64,000 nt of DNA from Alphaproteobacteria bacterium HT1-32 (GTDB lineage Bacteria > Pseudomonadota > Alphaproteobacteria > Rhodospirillales > HT1-32), in contig WJPL01000001.1 in NCBI GenBank assembly GCA_009649675.1, positions 2,314,469 through 2,378,468 of the forward strand, in the 5' to 3' direction. A program made the translations under genes and the position numbers. Of the stretch, positions 34,156 through 43,249 are shown one piece after another (position 1 is the first letter of the stretch; every line of letters begins with the position of its first letter). The notes beneath the pieces are model-generated. The model saw only the letters and a list, made by a program, of their open reading frames with translations. It was not told the origin of the DNA and made no database searches.

Positions 34156-35705
34156 CCATCGCTCCCCCTTTCCCCAATCTGTTTGTAAAACCGGCTGTTC
34201 AGGGCCGGGGTGGTGCTGCGGTTGCGCAGCACCCGGATGCCGCTGCTGCCGGTGCTGCGGTGTTGTCCGAAGGTGGTAACGCCATTGATGCGGCGGTGAC
34301 CATGGCGCTGTCGATGGCGGCGCTGGAGCCCTGGATGAGCGGGCTTGGCGGCGGCGGGTTTCTGCTGACAAAGATGGGGGACGAGGTTCATCAGCTCGAC
34401 TTCAACATGGTCTCACCACTCGCTGCGACGCCGGATAAATATCCGCTGGCCGGTGGCGTCTCGCCCGGCATGTTTGCCTGGCCGACGGTAGAGGGTGACC
34501 GAAATACCAAGGGGCCGATGTCGATCTGTACGCCGGGCGTTGTGGCGGGAGCAGCAGCAGCACTGGAGCGGTTTGGTACAATTTCATGGGAACGGGCGAT
34601 GCAGCCCGCTGTCGATCTGGCTGAGCGTGGTCTGACTGTCGACTGGTTTACGACGCTTTGCATTGCAACGACGGCGGCTGAACTGGCAGAGCATCCGTCG
34701 ACGGCGGCTGCTTTCATGCCGGACGGGTTTCCGCTGGCTCAGCCCACGGGTCATCCGGCCCCGGTGCTGAAAATCCCGGGATTGGCCGAGACACTTGCGC
34801 ATCTGGCGGCGGCGGGCTGGGAAGATTTCTATCGGGGTGATCTGGCGGCAAGGCTGTCGGCAGATTTCCGGAATGTCGGGGCCTTGCTCACGGCGCAGGA
34901 TCTGGCCAGCTATCAGGCGGACTGGACAAAGCCCGCAATGCAGACGGTCGCCGGCTGGGAATGCGTTACGACCTCGGGTCTCAGCGGCGGGGTCACCACA
35001 GCGGCTATTCTGGAAGCCCTCTCCACAGTTGATCCACAGGATAACGACGCCTTTGTTCAGGCCTTCATCACGTCTGCTGATCAGGCATTTTCCCGCCGGC
35101 TTCAGACCATGGGACATGCGGGCGATCTCGGGCGTGACGCCTGTACCACACATCTGTCGGTGGTGGACCGGCATGGCAATCTGGTCTCGCTGACCCAGAC
35201 ATTGCTTGGCCGCTTCGGCTCCCGTGTTGTGCTGCCGGAAACCGGGGTGCTGATGAATAACGGCATGATGTGGTTCGATCCGACACCGGGCCGCCCGAAT
35301 TCAGTGGCTCCGGGCAAGTCGCCACTGGCCAATATGTCGCCGATGCTGGCGATGACGCCGGATGGCAGATCCGGCTTTGCGCTGGGAGCTTCCGGTGGCC
35401 GCCACATCATCGGTTCTGTCGCGCAGGCAGCCCGCAGGCTGATTGCAGGTGCCGGGGCAGAGGAAGCGTTGTCGGCACCTCGTGCTGCGGTCGTGACGCC
35501 GGGCCGGGCCGCACTGGACTGTCGTTTTCCTGATACGGTCGCAGAGGCTGCAAGGCAGGTCATTGCGACCGTCGAACAGATTCCACCAATGGTCTATCCA
35601 ACAAACTATGCCTGTGTTGGTGTCGCCGGGTTTGATGATTCCGGCAGTTATGCCGCCGCAGAGCCGTCATTGCCCTGGCCCACTGCGATGGCCGCAACGG
35701 AGTAA
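34152..35705 (+). CDS. Gamma-glutamyltransferase-family Ntn hydrolase
   Basis: The 517-residue protein has the GGT N-terminal pattern [20 protein letters not shown] and the Gly-rich [14 protein letters not shown]. The self-cleaving nucleophile is T332 in [19 protein letters not shown], and FLMNNGM-type sequence follows ([12 protein letters not shown]). No signal peptide is seen, so it appears cytoplasmic, unlike E. coli GGT. Known relatives include glutathione hydrolases and cephalosporin acylase-like amidases. It is coupled to the M20 gene. Confidence 0.88.
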   Translation: MTIAPPFPNLFVKPAVQGRGGAAVAQHPDAAAAGAAVLSEGGNAIDAAVTMALSMAALEPWMSGLGGGGFLLTKMGDEVHQLDFNMVSPLAATPDKYPLAGGVSPGMFAWPTVEGDRNTKGPMSICTPGVVAGAAAALERFGTISWERAMQPAVDLAERGLTVDWFTTLCIATTAAELAEHPSTAAAFMPDGFPLAQPTGHPAPVLKIPGLAETLAHLAAAGWEDFYRGDLAARLSADFRNVGALLTAQDLASYQADWTKPAMQTVAGWECVTTSGLSGGVTTAAILEALSTVDPQDNDAFVQAFITSADQAFSRRLQTMGHAGDLGRDACTTHLSVVDRHGNLVSLTQTLLGRFGSRVVLPETGVLMNNGMMWFDPTPGRPNSVAPGKSPLANMSPMLAMTPDGRSGFALGASGGRHIIGSVAQAARRLIAGAGAEEALSAPRAAVVTPGRAALDCRFPDTVAEAARQVIATVEQIPPMVYPTNYACVGVAGFDDSGSYAAAEPSLPWPTAMAATE

Positions 35706-35709
35706 ATCA

Positions 35710-36828
35710 ATGCGGGATTTGAGAATTACCGGCCTGCATCTGAGGCTGGTCCGGAATCGTATCGCCATGATCCGGTCACATGGTATCGGCAGTGTCCGCG
35801 AAACCATTCCCCGGGTGATCCTGCGACTGGATACGGATGCGGGTATCAGCGGCTGGGGTGAAGGCACCCCCTGGGAAGCCTTTTCAGGAACCGCAGAGGC
35901 TGCGTTCGAGGCCATCGACGGATATTTCCGCAAACATCTGATCGGTGCCGATGCATTTCGGCTGCCGGATATCATGCAGGCCTGTGATCATGAAGTTTTT
36001 GGCGAAGAAGCGGCCAAGGCGGCGGTGGAAATGGCCTTGCTGGATCTTCAGGGCAAGGCGCTGGAGCTTCCGGTTCATCAGCTGCTTGGCGGCAAAATTC
36101 GTGACCGTATCCCGCTCAGCTTTTCAATTGCCGATCCGGATATCGAGGCAGATGTGGAGCGTGCCCGTGATCTGGTGAAGGGGGGCTGGGGTATCTTCAA
36201 GGTGAAGACCGGGTTCTCCAGTCACGCCAACGACCTGAAACGGCTTGCGATGCTGCGCGAGGGGCTGGGCGATATTGACCTGCGGGTGGACTACAATCAG
36301 GGGCTGGAGCCCTGGGATGCGTTGCGGACCCTGCGGGATATCGAAGAATTCAAACCGACATTCATCGAACAGCCGGTCGCCCGGCAGCATGTCGACTGTA
36401 TGGCCGACCTGACAGCGGCACTGGATACACCGGTGATGGCCGATGAAAGCGTCTTCAATGCAGCTGATGCCCTGCGTCTGGTTAATCTGCGTGCAGCAGA
36501 TTTGTTCAGTTGCAAGATCATGAAAAGCGGCGGTATCCGCGGCGTCCAGAAGGTGCTGGCTATTGCAGAAGCTGCCGGTATTCCCTGTTATGGTGGAACC
36601 TTGTGGGAGGGGCCGATTGCCCTGACCGCAGCCACGCATATGATCGCTGCGGAGCGGAATTTCCCGCTGGGATGCGAGTTCTATATGCCGTCAGTGGTCT
36701 ATAGTGCAGATGAGATTGAATGCCCGTTCGCGATATCCGAGGGGCAGGTGATTGTGCCTGACCGGCCGGGTCTCGGACTCGATATCGATGAAGACCGTCT
36801 GGACCGGTGTACGGTCCGCAGCGCCTGA
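35710..36828 (+). CDS. Mandelate racemase/muconate lactonizing enzyme-family protein
   Basis: This enolase-superfamily protein has 372 residues and starts MRDLRITGLHLRLVRN, 4 bases after the GGT-like stop. The barrel residues fit the muconate-lactonizing subgroup: KVKTG (K164, K166), metal ligands D194 (RVDYNQG), E220 (FIEQP) and D245 (MADES), and K269 in SCKIMKSGG. This group includes cycloisomerases, N-succinylamino acid racemases and dipeptide epimerases, and the choice cannot be made here. Given its amidase neighbours, an amino acid derivative is a reasonable guess. Confidence 0.88.
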   Translation: MRDLRITGLHLRLVRNRIAMIRSHGIGSVRETIPRVILRLDTDAGISGWGEGTPWEAFSGTAEAAFEAIDGYFRKHLIGADAFRLPDIMQACDHEVFGEEAAKAAVEMALLDLQGKALELPVHQLLGGKIRDRIPLSFSIADPDIEADVERARDLVKGGWGIFKVKTGFSSHANDLKRLAMLREGLGDIDLRVDYNQGLEPWDALRTLRDIEEFKPTFIEQPVARQHVDCMADLTAALDTPVMADESVFNAADALRLVNLRAADLFSCKIMKSGGIRGVQKVLAIAEAAGIPCYGGTLWEGPIALTAATHMIAAERNFPLGCEFYMPSVVYSADEIECPFAISEGQVIVPDRPGLGLDIDEDRLDRCTVRSA

Positions 36829-36870
36829 CCCAGCTATAATAATTTGTTCTGATCTTTGATGGAGACCACC

Positions 36871-38478
36871 ATGCCTACTGCTGCCCAGATTATCGCCCGG
36901 CGTCTTTACGATCAGGGGTGCCGTTATGCGTTCGGTATGCCGGGTGGTGAGGTGCTGACCATGCTGGATGCCCTGCGTGAAGTGGGGATCGAATTCGTTC
37001 TGGTGAAGCATGAGAATGCCGGTGGCTACATGGCGGAGGGCATCTACCACATGACAGGCGCTCCGGCGATTCTGCTGGCGACGGTCGGTCCGGGTGTCGC
37101 CAATGCAGTGAATACGGTGGCAAATGCCGAACAGGACCGGGTGCCGCTGATCTTCCTGACCGGATGTGTCGATGCGGCGGAGGCGCTGACCTACAACCAT
37201 CAGATTTTCGACCATGTTGCGCTGATGAAACCGGTGACGAAAGGCAGCTTTACCGTTGCCGACGGCAATGTGGATGTGCTGGTCGACAAGGCGCTGGCGA
37301 TTGCGCTGGATGGTCAGCCGGGCCCGGTTCATATCGACCTGCCGATTGCCATCGCGAAAAAGCAGTATGATGTGACAACCCCTGTTCGCAGACCCTTCCC
37401 CTCGCTGGTTGCCCCGGCACCGGGCGGGGATATCGAGCAGGCAAAGGACTGGCTGCGGCAGGCGAAAAAGCCGCTGATTATTGCCGGTCTTGATGTCCTG
37501 CATCAGCATGCGGAAGACGCGGTGACGGCTTTCGCCCGCGATTTCGGCATTCCGGTTATTACCACCTACAAGGCCAAGGGTGTGCTGGACGAAAATGACC
37601 CGCTGGCGATGGGGGGGGCCGGTCTGTCACCGGTTGCTGACGAACAGTTCATGAAGCTGGTGAAGAACAGTGATTTCATTCTGCTTGCCGGATATGACCC
37701 GATTGAAATGCGGTCCGGCTGGATACAGCCCTGGTCGAACGGGCAGCGGGTGGTCGAATTCAGTGCCGTGCCGAACCATCATTATGTGCATACCGCGAGC
37801 ATGAGTTTTGTCGGCGATATCGGGGCCGGTCTGACGATGTTGCGTGATGGTGCCGCGCCGGTGGCAAGCTGGCCGGATGGGGAGCCTGCAAAAGTGCGCA
37901 AGGCACTGATCGACGGCTACCGACTGGATGAAGCCTGGGGCCCGGCAGCAATTGTTGACGTGGTGCGCAGCGTTATGGAACCGGATGGGGTGGCGACGGT
38001 CGACAGCGGTGCCCATCGCATTCTGCTGAGTCAGGCCTGGAAAGCGCCGATGCCCCGCCGCCTGCTGCAATCGACCGGGTTGTGCACCATGGGGATTGCC
38101 CTGCCGCTGGCCATCGGGGCGAAGCTTGCGGCACCGTCGCGTCAGGTGGTCTCGTTCAGCGGTGACGCAGGAATTGAAATGGTCCTCAACGAGCTGGCAA
38201 CAGCACGGGACAAGAAGACGGCCATTGTCGCTGTGGTCTTTGTCGATGAAAGCCTGTCGCTGATCGAACTGAAGCAGCGTAATACCCAGCTGCCGAATGT
38301 CGGTGTGGATTTCGGTGCCACCGATTTCCCGGCGGTTGCCAGAGCGCTGGGCGGTGAGGGGATGTTTATCGAAGACCGGGAAACGCTGGAGCGGGAACTG
38401 AAGGCGGCTTTTGCCCGCGACTGTTTCACCGTGCTGGCCTGCCGGATCGACCGTCGTGCCTATGACGGTCGTCTGTAG
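36871..38478 (+). CDS. Thiamine-diphosphate-dependent acetolactate-synthase-like enzyme
   Basis: The 535-residue protein starts MPTAAQIIARRLYDQGCRYA, with GGAG seven bases upstream of the ATG. Pyr-domain features are FGMPGGEVLTMLDAL and the catalytic glutamate E48 in FVLVKHENAGGYMAEG. The PP-domain TPP/Mg motif begins SGDAGIEMVLNELATARDKK (D432), with an unusual GDA instead of GDG. Reactions in this family are 2-oxo acid decarboxylation or carboligation. It follows the MR/MLE gene by 42 bases and may decarboxylate a product of that cluster. Confidence 0.85.
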   Translation: MPTAAQIIARRLYDQGCRYAFGMPGGEVLTMLDALREVGIEFVLVKHENAGGYMAEGIYHMTGAPAILLATVGPGVANAVNTVANAEQDRVPLIFLTGCVDAAEALTYNHQIFDHVALMKPVTKGSFTVADGNVDVLVDKALAIALDGQPGPVHIDLPIAIAKKQYDVTTPVRRPFPSLVAPAPGGDIEQAKDWLRQAKKPLIIAGLDVLHQHAEDAVTAFARDFGIPVITTYKAKGVLDENDPLAMGGAGLSPVADEQFMKLVKNSDFILLAGYDPIEMRSGWIQPWSNGQRVVEFSAVPNHHYVHTASMSFVGDIGAGLTMLRDGAAPVASWPDGEPAKVRKALIDGYRLDEAWGPAAIVDVVRSVMEPDGVATVDSGAHRILLSQAWKAPMPRRLLQSTGLCTMGIALPLAIGAKLAAPSRQVVSFSGDAGIEMVLNELATARDKKTAIVAVVFVDESLSLIELKQRNTQLPNVGVDFGATDFPAVARALGGEGMFIEDRETLERELKAAFARDCFTVLACRIDRRAYDGRL

Positions 38479-38481
38479 GCA

Positions 38482-38979
38482 TTACATCATGACGACGTCG
38501 CGTCGCTCGGTGCCGGAAAAACTTGCGGATTTCCGGCGCCGGCGGTCCGGCCCGAAGAAATTCTGCGAGCGGACGAACTGGCGATGATTTTCGATCACGG
38601 CCTTGATCCGTGAAAACAGGGATCGGGCGGAAACCGGTTTTGCCAGAAATTCGGTAATGCCTGCATCACGGGCCGTCACGACCTGACCAAGCTCGGTAAA
38701 GGCCGTGACCATGATGATCGGGATATAGCGGTTCGGGGTATCTTTCGACAGGCGAATGGAGCGGACGAACTGAAGCCCGTTCATGGGCTTCATGTTCCAG
38801 TCCGTGATGATCATGTCGAACGGGACATCTTTCAGCAGGGCAAGGGCATCCGTGCCGTCCTGTGCTTCCCGGATCGATTCGACCTGTAGTTCTTTCAATA
38901 TGTTACGAATAATCGCACGCATCGGCGCGTTATCATCAATGACCAGAAATTGGAGCCGTCGGAGGGATATTGCGCTCAA
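38482..38979 (-). CDS. CheY-like single-domain response regulator
   Basis: The 165-residue protein has one receiver domain: the acidic pocket LVIDDN (D15/D16), the phosphoacceptor aspartate in MIITDWNMKPMNG, MVTAF with the conserved Thr, and FLAKPVS with the conserved Lys. A basic tail (DRRRRKSASFSGTERRD) follows. No output domain or adjacent histidine kinase is present. Its 3' end nearly meets the TPP enzyme gene, so it is an orphan regulator; motility or development signalling is common for such proteins. Confidence 0.9.
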   Translation of the reverse strand: MSAISLRRLQFLVIDDNAPMRAIIRNILKELQVESIREAQDGTDALALLKDVPFDMIITDWNMKPMNGLQFVRSIRLSKDTPNRYIPIIMVTAFTELGQVVTARDAGITEFLAKPVSARSLFSRIKAVIENHRQFVRSQNFFGPDRRRRKSASFSGTERRDVVMM

Positions 38980-39184
38980 CGGTTGCCAGGTCCTTCCCCA
39001 AATGCCCGATTATTCAAACCCGGACTGATGCAAAGGAAATTAGGCATCGGTGGTTGCGCTGTCAACAAGATCGAAGATCAATAAAATTTTATACAAATTT
39101 TATATATAATTACAAGTATATGATTATTTTGCGTGAGTAATGAATAGAATATAAAAACAATAATTCATCATAAATAATATCGCC

Positions 39185-39778
39185 ATGTTTAGCAGGTTCA
39201 GAAAACTGGAGTCAGATCAGTACGGGGCGACGGCGATGGAATTCGCCCTGATGACCCCCCTGTTTATGGCACTGGTTACCGGGATCATGGAACTCGCCAT
39301 GATTCTGTTTGTTGCTGCCCTCATGGAAGGCGGGTTGCGTGATGCCTCCCGGTTCGGAATTACCGGGTTTGAGCCTGAAGGCATTACCCGCGAGGAACGT
39401 ATTCTGGAGATCGTCGGGCGCAATACAATCGGGCTGGTCGATATGTCGACAGCCAGCGTTCAGGCGCTGATCTATCCCAGCTTTGGCGATATTGGTGGCC
39501 CGGAACCGTTCGTCGACAGTGCCCCGGCAAATGGCGCTTACGACATGGGTGAAACATTTACTGACGTGAACGGCAATGGTGTCTGGGATCCGGATATGGG
39601 GGCGGCGGGGGCCGGTGGTCCGGGGGATGTCGTGGTTTATCGCCTGTCCTATGACTGGTCGCTGCTGACCCCGGTGCTGGCCGGTGTGATCGGTGAAGCG
39701 GGCAGGGTGCGTCTGGCTGCCAGTGTGGTCGTTCGCAATGAACCCTATGAGGCCGCCAGCGGCGGTGCATTGCCATGA
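39185..39778 (+). CDS. TadE/TadG-like pseudopilin with EF-hand-like loop
   Basis: The 197-residue protein has the TadE signature at its N-terminus (DQYGATAMEFALMTPLFMAL) and one hydrophobic helix. The distal domain contains FTDVNGNGVWDPDMG, a DxNGNGxxDP calcium-loop-like motif. The start lies after a very AT-rich 140-base region and has no clear Shine-Dalgarno sequence. It overlaps the next TadE-like gene by ATGA. Such proteins are minor pilins or scaffolds of Flp/Tad pili, but no other tad gene is in the window. Confidence 0.82.
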   Translation: MFSRFRKLESDQYGATAMEFALMTPLFMALVTGIMELAMILFVAALMEGGLRDASRFGITGFEPEGITREERILEIVGRNTIGLVDMSTASVQALIYPSFGDIGGPEPFVDSAPANGAYDMGETFTDVNGNGVWDPDMGAAGAGGPGDVVVYRLSYDWSLLTPVLAGVIGEAGRVRLAASVVVRNEPYEAASGGALP

Positions 39779-40326
39779 TCGGAGGATTACTGCGCCGTCT
39801 GGCAGCGGACCGGCGTGGCGTCGCGCTGATCGAGTTTGGATTTGCCGTACCCATTCTGATCATCATGACTTTCGGGACGGTGGAACTGTCGCGCTATGTG
39901 CTGTTGCATCAGAAGCTCGACCGGATTGCCATGACACTGGCAGACCTGATTGCACAGTCTGAGGAACTGGCCGAGACCGATATCAATAATATCTTCGATG
40001 CGGTTTCGCATATCGGCCAGCCCTTTGATGTGACCGGCCGGGGACGTGTGGTGCTGACGTCGGTATCGCGGTCAGGCAGCCAGGTTACGGTAGACTGGCA
40101 ACGGATCAATGCCGGGGGGCTGGTTGCGGTCAGCCGGATCGGGCAGCCGGGCCTTGCTGCCACACTGCCGGCGGCACTGACCCTGACAGACGGGGGTAAT
40201 GTTATCGTCTCGGAGGTCTATTTTGACTACCAGCCGATGCTGACCGGATCGCTGCTCGGGGCACAGCAACTGTATCGCAATGCCTTCTTTCGTCCTCGCT
40301 TCGGGTCGCTTGACCAGATCAACTGA
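39775..40326 (+). CDS. TadE-like pseudopilin
   Basis: The 183-residue protein begins MIGGLLRRLAADRRGVALIE, the TadE pattern of a basic start followed by GVALIEFG, and a transmembrane helix (FAVPILIIMTFGTVELSRYV). The remainder is an extracytoplasmic domain with little charge. It is coupled to the preceding TadE-like gene, and the two probably act as a pair in a Tad-type pilus whose core genes lie elsewhere. Confidence 0.85.
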   Translation: MIGGLLRRLAADRRGVALIEFGFAVPILIIMTFGTVELSRYVLLHQKLDRIAMTLADLIAQSEELAETDINNIFDAVSHIGQPFDVTGRGRVVLTSVSRSGSQVTVDWQRINAGGLVAVSRIGQPGLAATLPAALTLTDGGNVIVSEVYFDYQPMLTGSLLGAQQLYRNAFFRPRFGSLDQIN

Positions 40327-40430
40327 CGAAACTGTGATTTCACAGAATGATACAAAAATGACCGGGGCCGCTTGTCGGGGTGAATTCCAGCGCTTACAAA
40401 TAGGGCAACTTATTTTCTGGAGGAAACAAG

Positions 40431-41174
40431 ATGAGCGACAAGCGTAAAACAGCCCTGATTACAGGTTCTGGCCGCAACATCGGCCGCGCGATGGCCCATG
40501 ATCTGGCTAAAGACGGTTTCAATATCATCGTCAATGGCTCAAGCAGCCGCGAGCCCTGTGACCGGGTCGCCGATGAAGTTCGCGCTCTTGGCGTCGATGC
40601 AGAAGTGATGATGTGCAATGTCGGGGACAAGTCCGAACTTACCGCCATGGGTGAGGCTGCGCTGAAGCGTTTCGGCAGCGTCGATGTGATCGTCAATAAC
40701 GTTGCCATCCGTCCGATTTCCCCGTTTCTCGAAATTGATGAAGACGAATGGAACCGTGTCTTCGACATCAACCTGAATGCGCCGGCACGTCTTGCCCGCA
40801 TGTTCCTGCCGGGCATGATCGACGCCGGCTGGGGCCGGATTGTGAACTTTACCGGCATGAATGCGATGCGCGGCCATGCCAATCGTCCGCATGTCTCGAC
40901 TTCAAAACATGCCGTTCTCGGCCTGACCCGCAGCCTTGCTGTGGAATTTGGCCAGTATGGCATTACCATCAACTGCATTTCGCCGGGCCCGATCAAAAGT
41001 GAACGGGACGATCCGGAGTTTGAAGCCTATATCGCCAAGACGATCGGCTCGAACCCGACCCGACGGCAGGGAACGGCAGCTGAAGTATCTGCTGCTGTAC
41101 GGATGCTGGTGTCGGATGGTGGTGCCTATATCAATGGCCAGATGATTCAGGTCAACGGCGGCGCCGCGCTCTGA
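40431..41174 (+). CDS. Short-chain dehydrogenase/reductase-family protein lacking the catalytic Tyr and Ser
   Basis: The 247-residue SDR has the nucleotide-binding ITGSGRNIGRAMA, the NNVA motif, and a C-terminus like FabG (SDGGAYINGQMIQVNGG). Asn114 (FDINLNA) and Lys159 are kept. The usual YxxxK is VSTSK (V155), and the position of the catalytic Ser holds Gly142 (NFTGMNAM). The standard proton-relay chemistry is therefore not available. It has AGGAGG-like sequence (GGAGGAAAC) before the ATG and stands alone. Confidence 0.87.
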   Translation: MSDKRKTALITGSGRNIGRAMAHDLAKDGFNIIVNGSSSREPCDRVADEVRALGVDAEVMMCNVGDKSELTAMGEAALKRFGSVDVIVNNVAIRPISPFLEIDEDEWNRVFDINLNAPARLARMFLPGMIDAGWGRIVNFTGMNAMRGHANRPHVSTSKHAVLGLTRSLAVEFGQYGITINCISPGPIKSERDDPEFEAYIAKTIGSNPTRRQGTAAEVSAAVRMLVSDGGAYINGQMIQVNGGAAL

Positions 41175-41186
41175 TTGCCCGAAAAA

Positions 41187-41230
41187 CATCCTCCCTGTCA
41201 TCCCGGTATTGCGGGATGACAGGGAGGATG
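41187..41230. repeat. Perfect 19-bp palindrome after the SDR gene
   Basis: Arms CATCCTCCCTGTCATCCCG (41187-41205) and its exact complement (41212-41230) enclose the loop GTATTG. It follows the SDR stop by 12 bases. It lacks a T-run, but could end transcription from either side or be a mobile palindromic element. Confidence 0.8.
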
Positions 41231-41361
41231 ACCGCGTGATCCCTTTTTGACGCCTCAGTCCGGACAGGTTTCGGGATCGCCGAAACTCACGTCCGGTTCT
41301 CTTGTCATGATGCAGGTACAGACCTGGCGCGGTTCCGGATGAACCTGCGAGCAGGCTGTCA

Positions 41362-41394
41362 CTCCCGGACGACATCCCCCCTGTCGTCCGGGAG
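41362..41394. repeat. Perfect 13-bp palindrome
   Basis: Arms CTCCCGGACGACA (41362-41374) and TGTCGTCCGGGAG (41382-41394) with a C-rich loop. It resembles the palindrome at 41187 in arm words, suggesting a related degenerate element. Confidence 0.7.
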
Positions 41395-41516
41395 GACAAG
41401 ATTGCGTGATCTGCAGAAAATGCCCCTGATTCCCCTTGTTCCCGGCAAAATTCCTGAAATGATCTGCCCGCTATAACCGGTCCTGGCAGACCATTTCTCA
41501 TGAAGGATTTACGACG

Positions 41517-41780
41517 ATGGGTACCCGGGTTCTGTGCCTGGCTGCATTGATGTCTGTCACCGCATTTGCGACAGCCTTTGCTGATAACACTGAGGGGACA
41601 ATTGTTGCCTTTGATCGCAAGGCGAAGATCATCGTTCTGGACGACAAGACCGTCTGGACCACTGTCGGTTCTGAAGACGCAATCCCCGAAAACCTGAAAG
41701 CGGGCGACATGGTCACGATTGAATATGTCACCAGTGGTGACGACGGGGTTCAGAAAATCTCCACCATCACCATCAGGTAA
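41517..41780 (+). CDS. Small secreted DUF1344-family protein
   Basis: The 87-residue protein has a signal peptide (about 1-22, ending TAFA) and a short beta-rich mature part: DNTEGTIVAFDRKAKIIVLD, then TVWTTVG and an SEDAIPENLKAGDMVTIEY block. This is the DUF1344 pattern, a small periplasmic OB-like fold of unknown function common in alphaproteobacteria. It is a single-gene unit with its own terminator. Confidence 0.82.
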   Translation: MGTRVLCLAALMSVTAFATAFADNTEGTIVAFDRKAKIIVLDDKTVWTTVGSEDAIPENLKAGDMVTIEYVTSGDDGVQKISTITIR

Positions 41781-41805
41781 TTGCTGTCTGGCAGGCTTTG
41801 TCTGT

Positions 41806-41840
41806 AACCCGGTCATCCTTCGATGGCCGGGTTTTTTCTT
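41806..41840 (+). terminator. Rho-independent terminator of the DUF1344 gene
   Basis: Arms AACCCGGTCAT (41806-41816) and ATGGCCGGGTT (41823-41833) pair with one G-T wobble around the loop CCTTCG, and the stem runs directly into TTTTCTTT. This is a textbook intrinsic terminator 25 bases after the stop. Confidence 0.88.
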
Positions 41841-41945
41841 TCCACCCGGCCTGCTGTTCCGAAAAACCCTTGCCCTTCCGACAGAGAGGAGAATGATCGC
41901 GTTCGGTTTTCAGCCGGGCACAACCGGCATCAAGGAGGAACAGCT

Positions 41946-43238
41946 ATGACTGACCGTAAACTTCATCCCCAGACACTGGCGCTGCATGCCGGCTATCGCG
42001 CAGACCCGACCACGGGGTCGGTGGCGGTGCCCATCCACCAGACAACATCCTTTCAGTTCCGCGACACCGAACATGCGGAAAACCTGTTCGCGCTGAAGGA
42101 ACTGGGAAACATCTATACCCGCATCATGAATCCGACCTGTGATGTGCTGGAACAGCGTATTGCAGCGATGGAAGGCGGCGTTGCCGGTCTCGCCCTGGCA
42201 TCAGGTCAGGCCGCCTCGAACTTTGCCATCCTCAACCTCTGCCGCGCAGGTGACAACTTTGTCTGCTCCACCGGTATTTATGGCGGAACCTGGAACCTGT
42301 TCGCGAACACGCTGAAGGATCTTGGCATCGAATGTCGTTTCGTCGATCCGTCAGATCCGGAGAATTTCCGCAAGGCGACCGACGACAAAACCCGGTGCTA
42401 CTACGGCGAAACCCTGGCCAATCCGCAGCTCAATGTTTTCCCGATCAGGGAAGTTGCCGATATCGGGCGCGAACTCGGTGTTCCGCTGATCATGGACAAT
42501 ACCGCCGCGCCGATGATCTGCCGGCCGCTGGAACATGGCGCAGCCGTGGTCATCTATTCGACAACAAAATATATCGGCGGTCACGGTACCTCGATTGGCG
42601 GCATGGTCGTTGATGGCGGAAACTTTGACTGGGAAGCCGGTGGCGACCGGTTCCCGACCCTGAATCAGCCGGACCCGAGTTATCATGGCGCCGTCTGGAC
42701 CGAAGCGGTCAAGCCGCTTGGCCCGATTGCCTATATCCTGCGCATCCGGGTTATCCTGCTGCGGGACATGGGGTCGGCCATGAGCCCGATGAACGCATTC
42801 CAGTTCATTCAGGGCCTTGAGACCCTGGCGCTGCGGATGCCGGTTCATTGCGAGAATGCCAATAAGGTGGCGGCGTTCCTGAAAGCTCATGACAAGGTCT
42901 CCTCTGTCATTCATCCGAGCCAGCAGTCCGGTGAGCCCCGTCGTCGGGCAGATGCCTATCTGGATGGCGGCTTCGGCGGACTTGTCGGCTTTGAACTGAA
43001 GGGCGGCAAGGATGCCGGTCGGCGCTTCATTGACGGGCTGGAACTGCTGTATCACGTCGCGAATATCGGCGATGCGCGCAGCCTTGCCATCCACCCGGCC
43101 AGCACGACCCATTCGCAGCTTTCTGCAGAAGATCAGGTGGCCGCAGGGGTAACCCCCGGCTATGTCCGCCTGTCCGTTGGTATCGAACATATCGATGATA
43201 TCCTGGCGGATCTGACACAGGCTCTCGACAAGGCATAA
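41946..43238 (+). CDS. O-acetylhomoserine sulfhydrylase (aminocarboxypropyltransferase)
   Basis: This PLP enzyme of the Cys/Met-metabolism family makes homocysteine from O-acetylhomoserine and sulfide, or methionine with methanethiol. The 430-residue protein starts MTDRKLHPQTLALHAGYRAD after AAGGAGG (41933 region). Family markers are SVAVPIHQTTSFQF, NIYTRIMNPT, and the PLP lysine in YSTTKYIGGHGTSIGG. An upstream in-frame extension is not needed. It could also be called metY; the two names cover one activity. Confidence 0.92.
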   Translation: MTDRKLHPQTLALHAGYRADPTTGSVAVPIHQTTSFQFRDTEHAENLFALKELGNIYTRIMNPTCDVLEQRIAAMEGGVAGLALASGQAASNFAILNLCRAGDNFVCSTGIYGGTWNLFANTLKDLGIECRFVDPSDPENFRKATDDKTRCYYGETLANPQLNVFPIREVADIGRELGVPLIMDNTAAPMICRPLEHGAAVVIYSTTKYIGGHGTSIGGMVVDGGNFDWEAGGDRFPTLNQPDPSYHGAVWTEAVKPLGPIAYILRIRVILLRDMGSAMSPMNAFQFIQGLETLALRMPVHCENANKVAAFLKAHDKVSSVIHPSQQSGEPRRRADAYLDGGFGGLVGFELKGGKDAGRRFIDGLELLYHVANIGDARSLAIHPASTTHSQLSAEDQVAAGVTPGYVRLSVGIEHIDDILADLTQALDKA

Positions 43239-43249
43239 CTCTGGTCGTC

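Larger units (their letters stand above)
41175..41516. other. Gene-free region with two perfect palindromes
   Basis: These 340 bases between the SDR and DUF1344 genes contain two hairpins (41187-41230 and 41362-41394), each centred on a CC-rich or short loop and sharing the words GTCATCCC/GTCGTCC. I see no supported coding sequence. The last 50 bases before 41517 probably hold the DUF1344 promoter; AAGGA at about 41503 precedes the ATG. Confidence 0.6.

Noticed and set aside
40332..40345. CTGTGA-TT-TCACAG as a CRP site
   Set aside because: The half-sites are only 2 bases apart rather than 6, and it follows a stop codon, so a small 3' hairpin is more likely.
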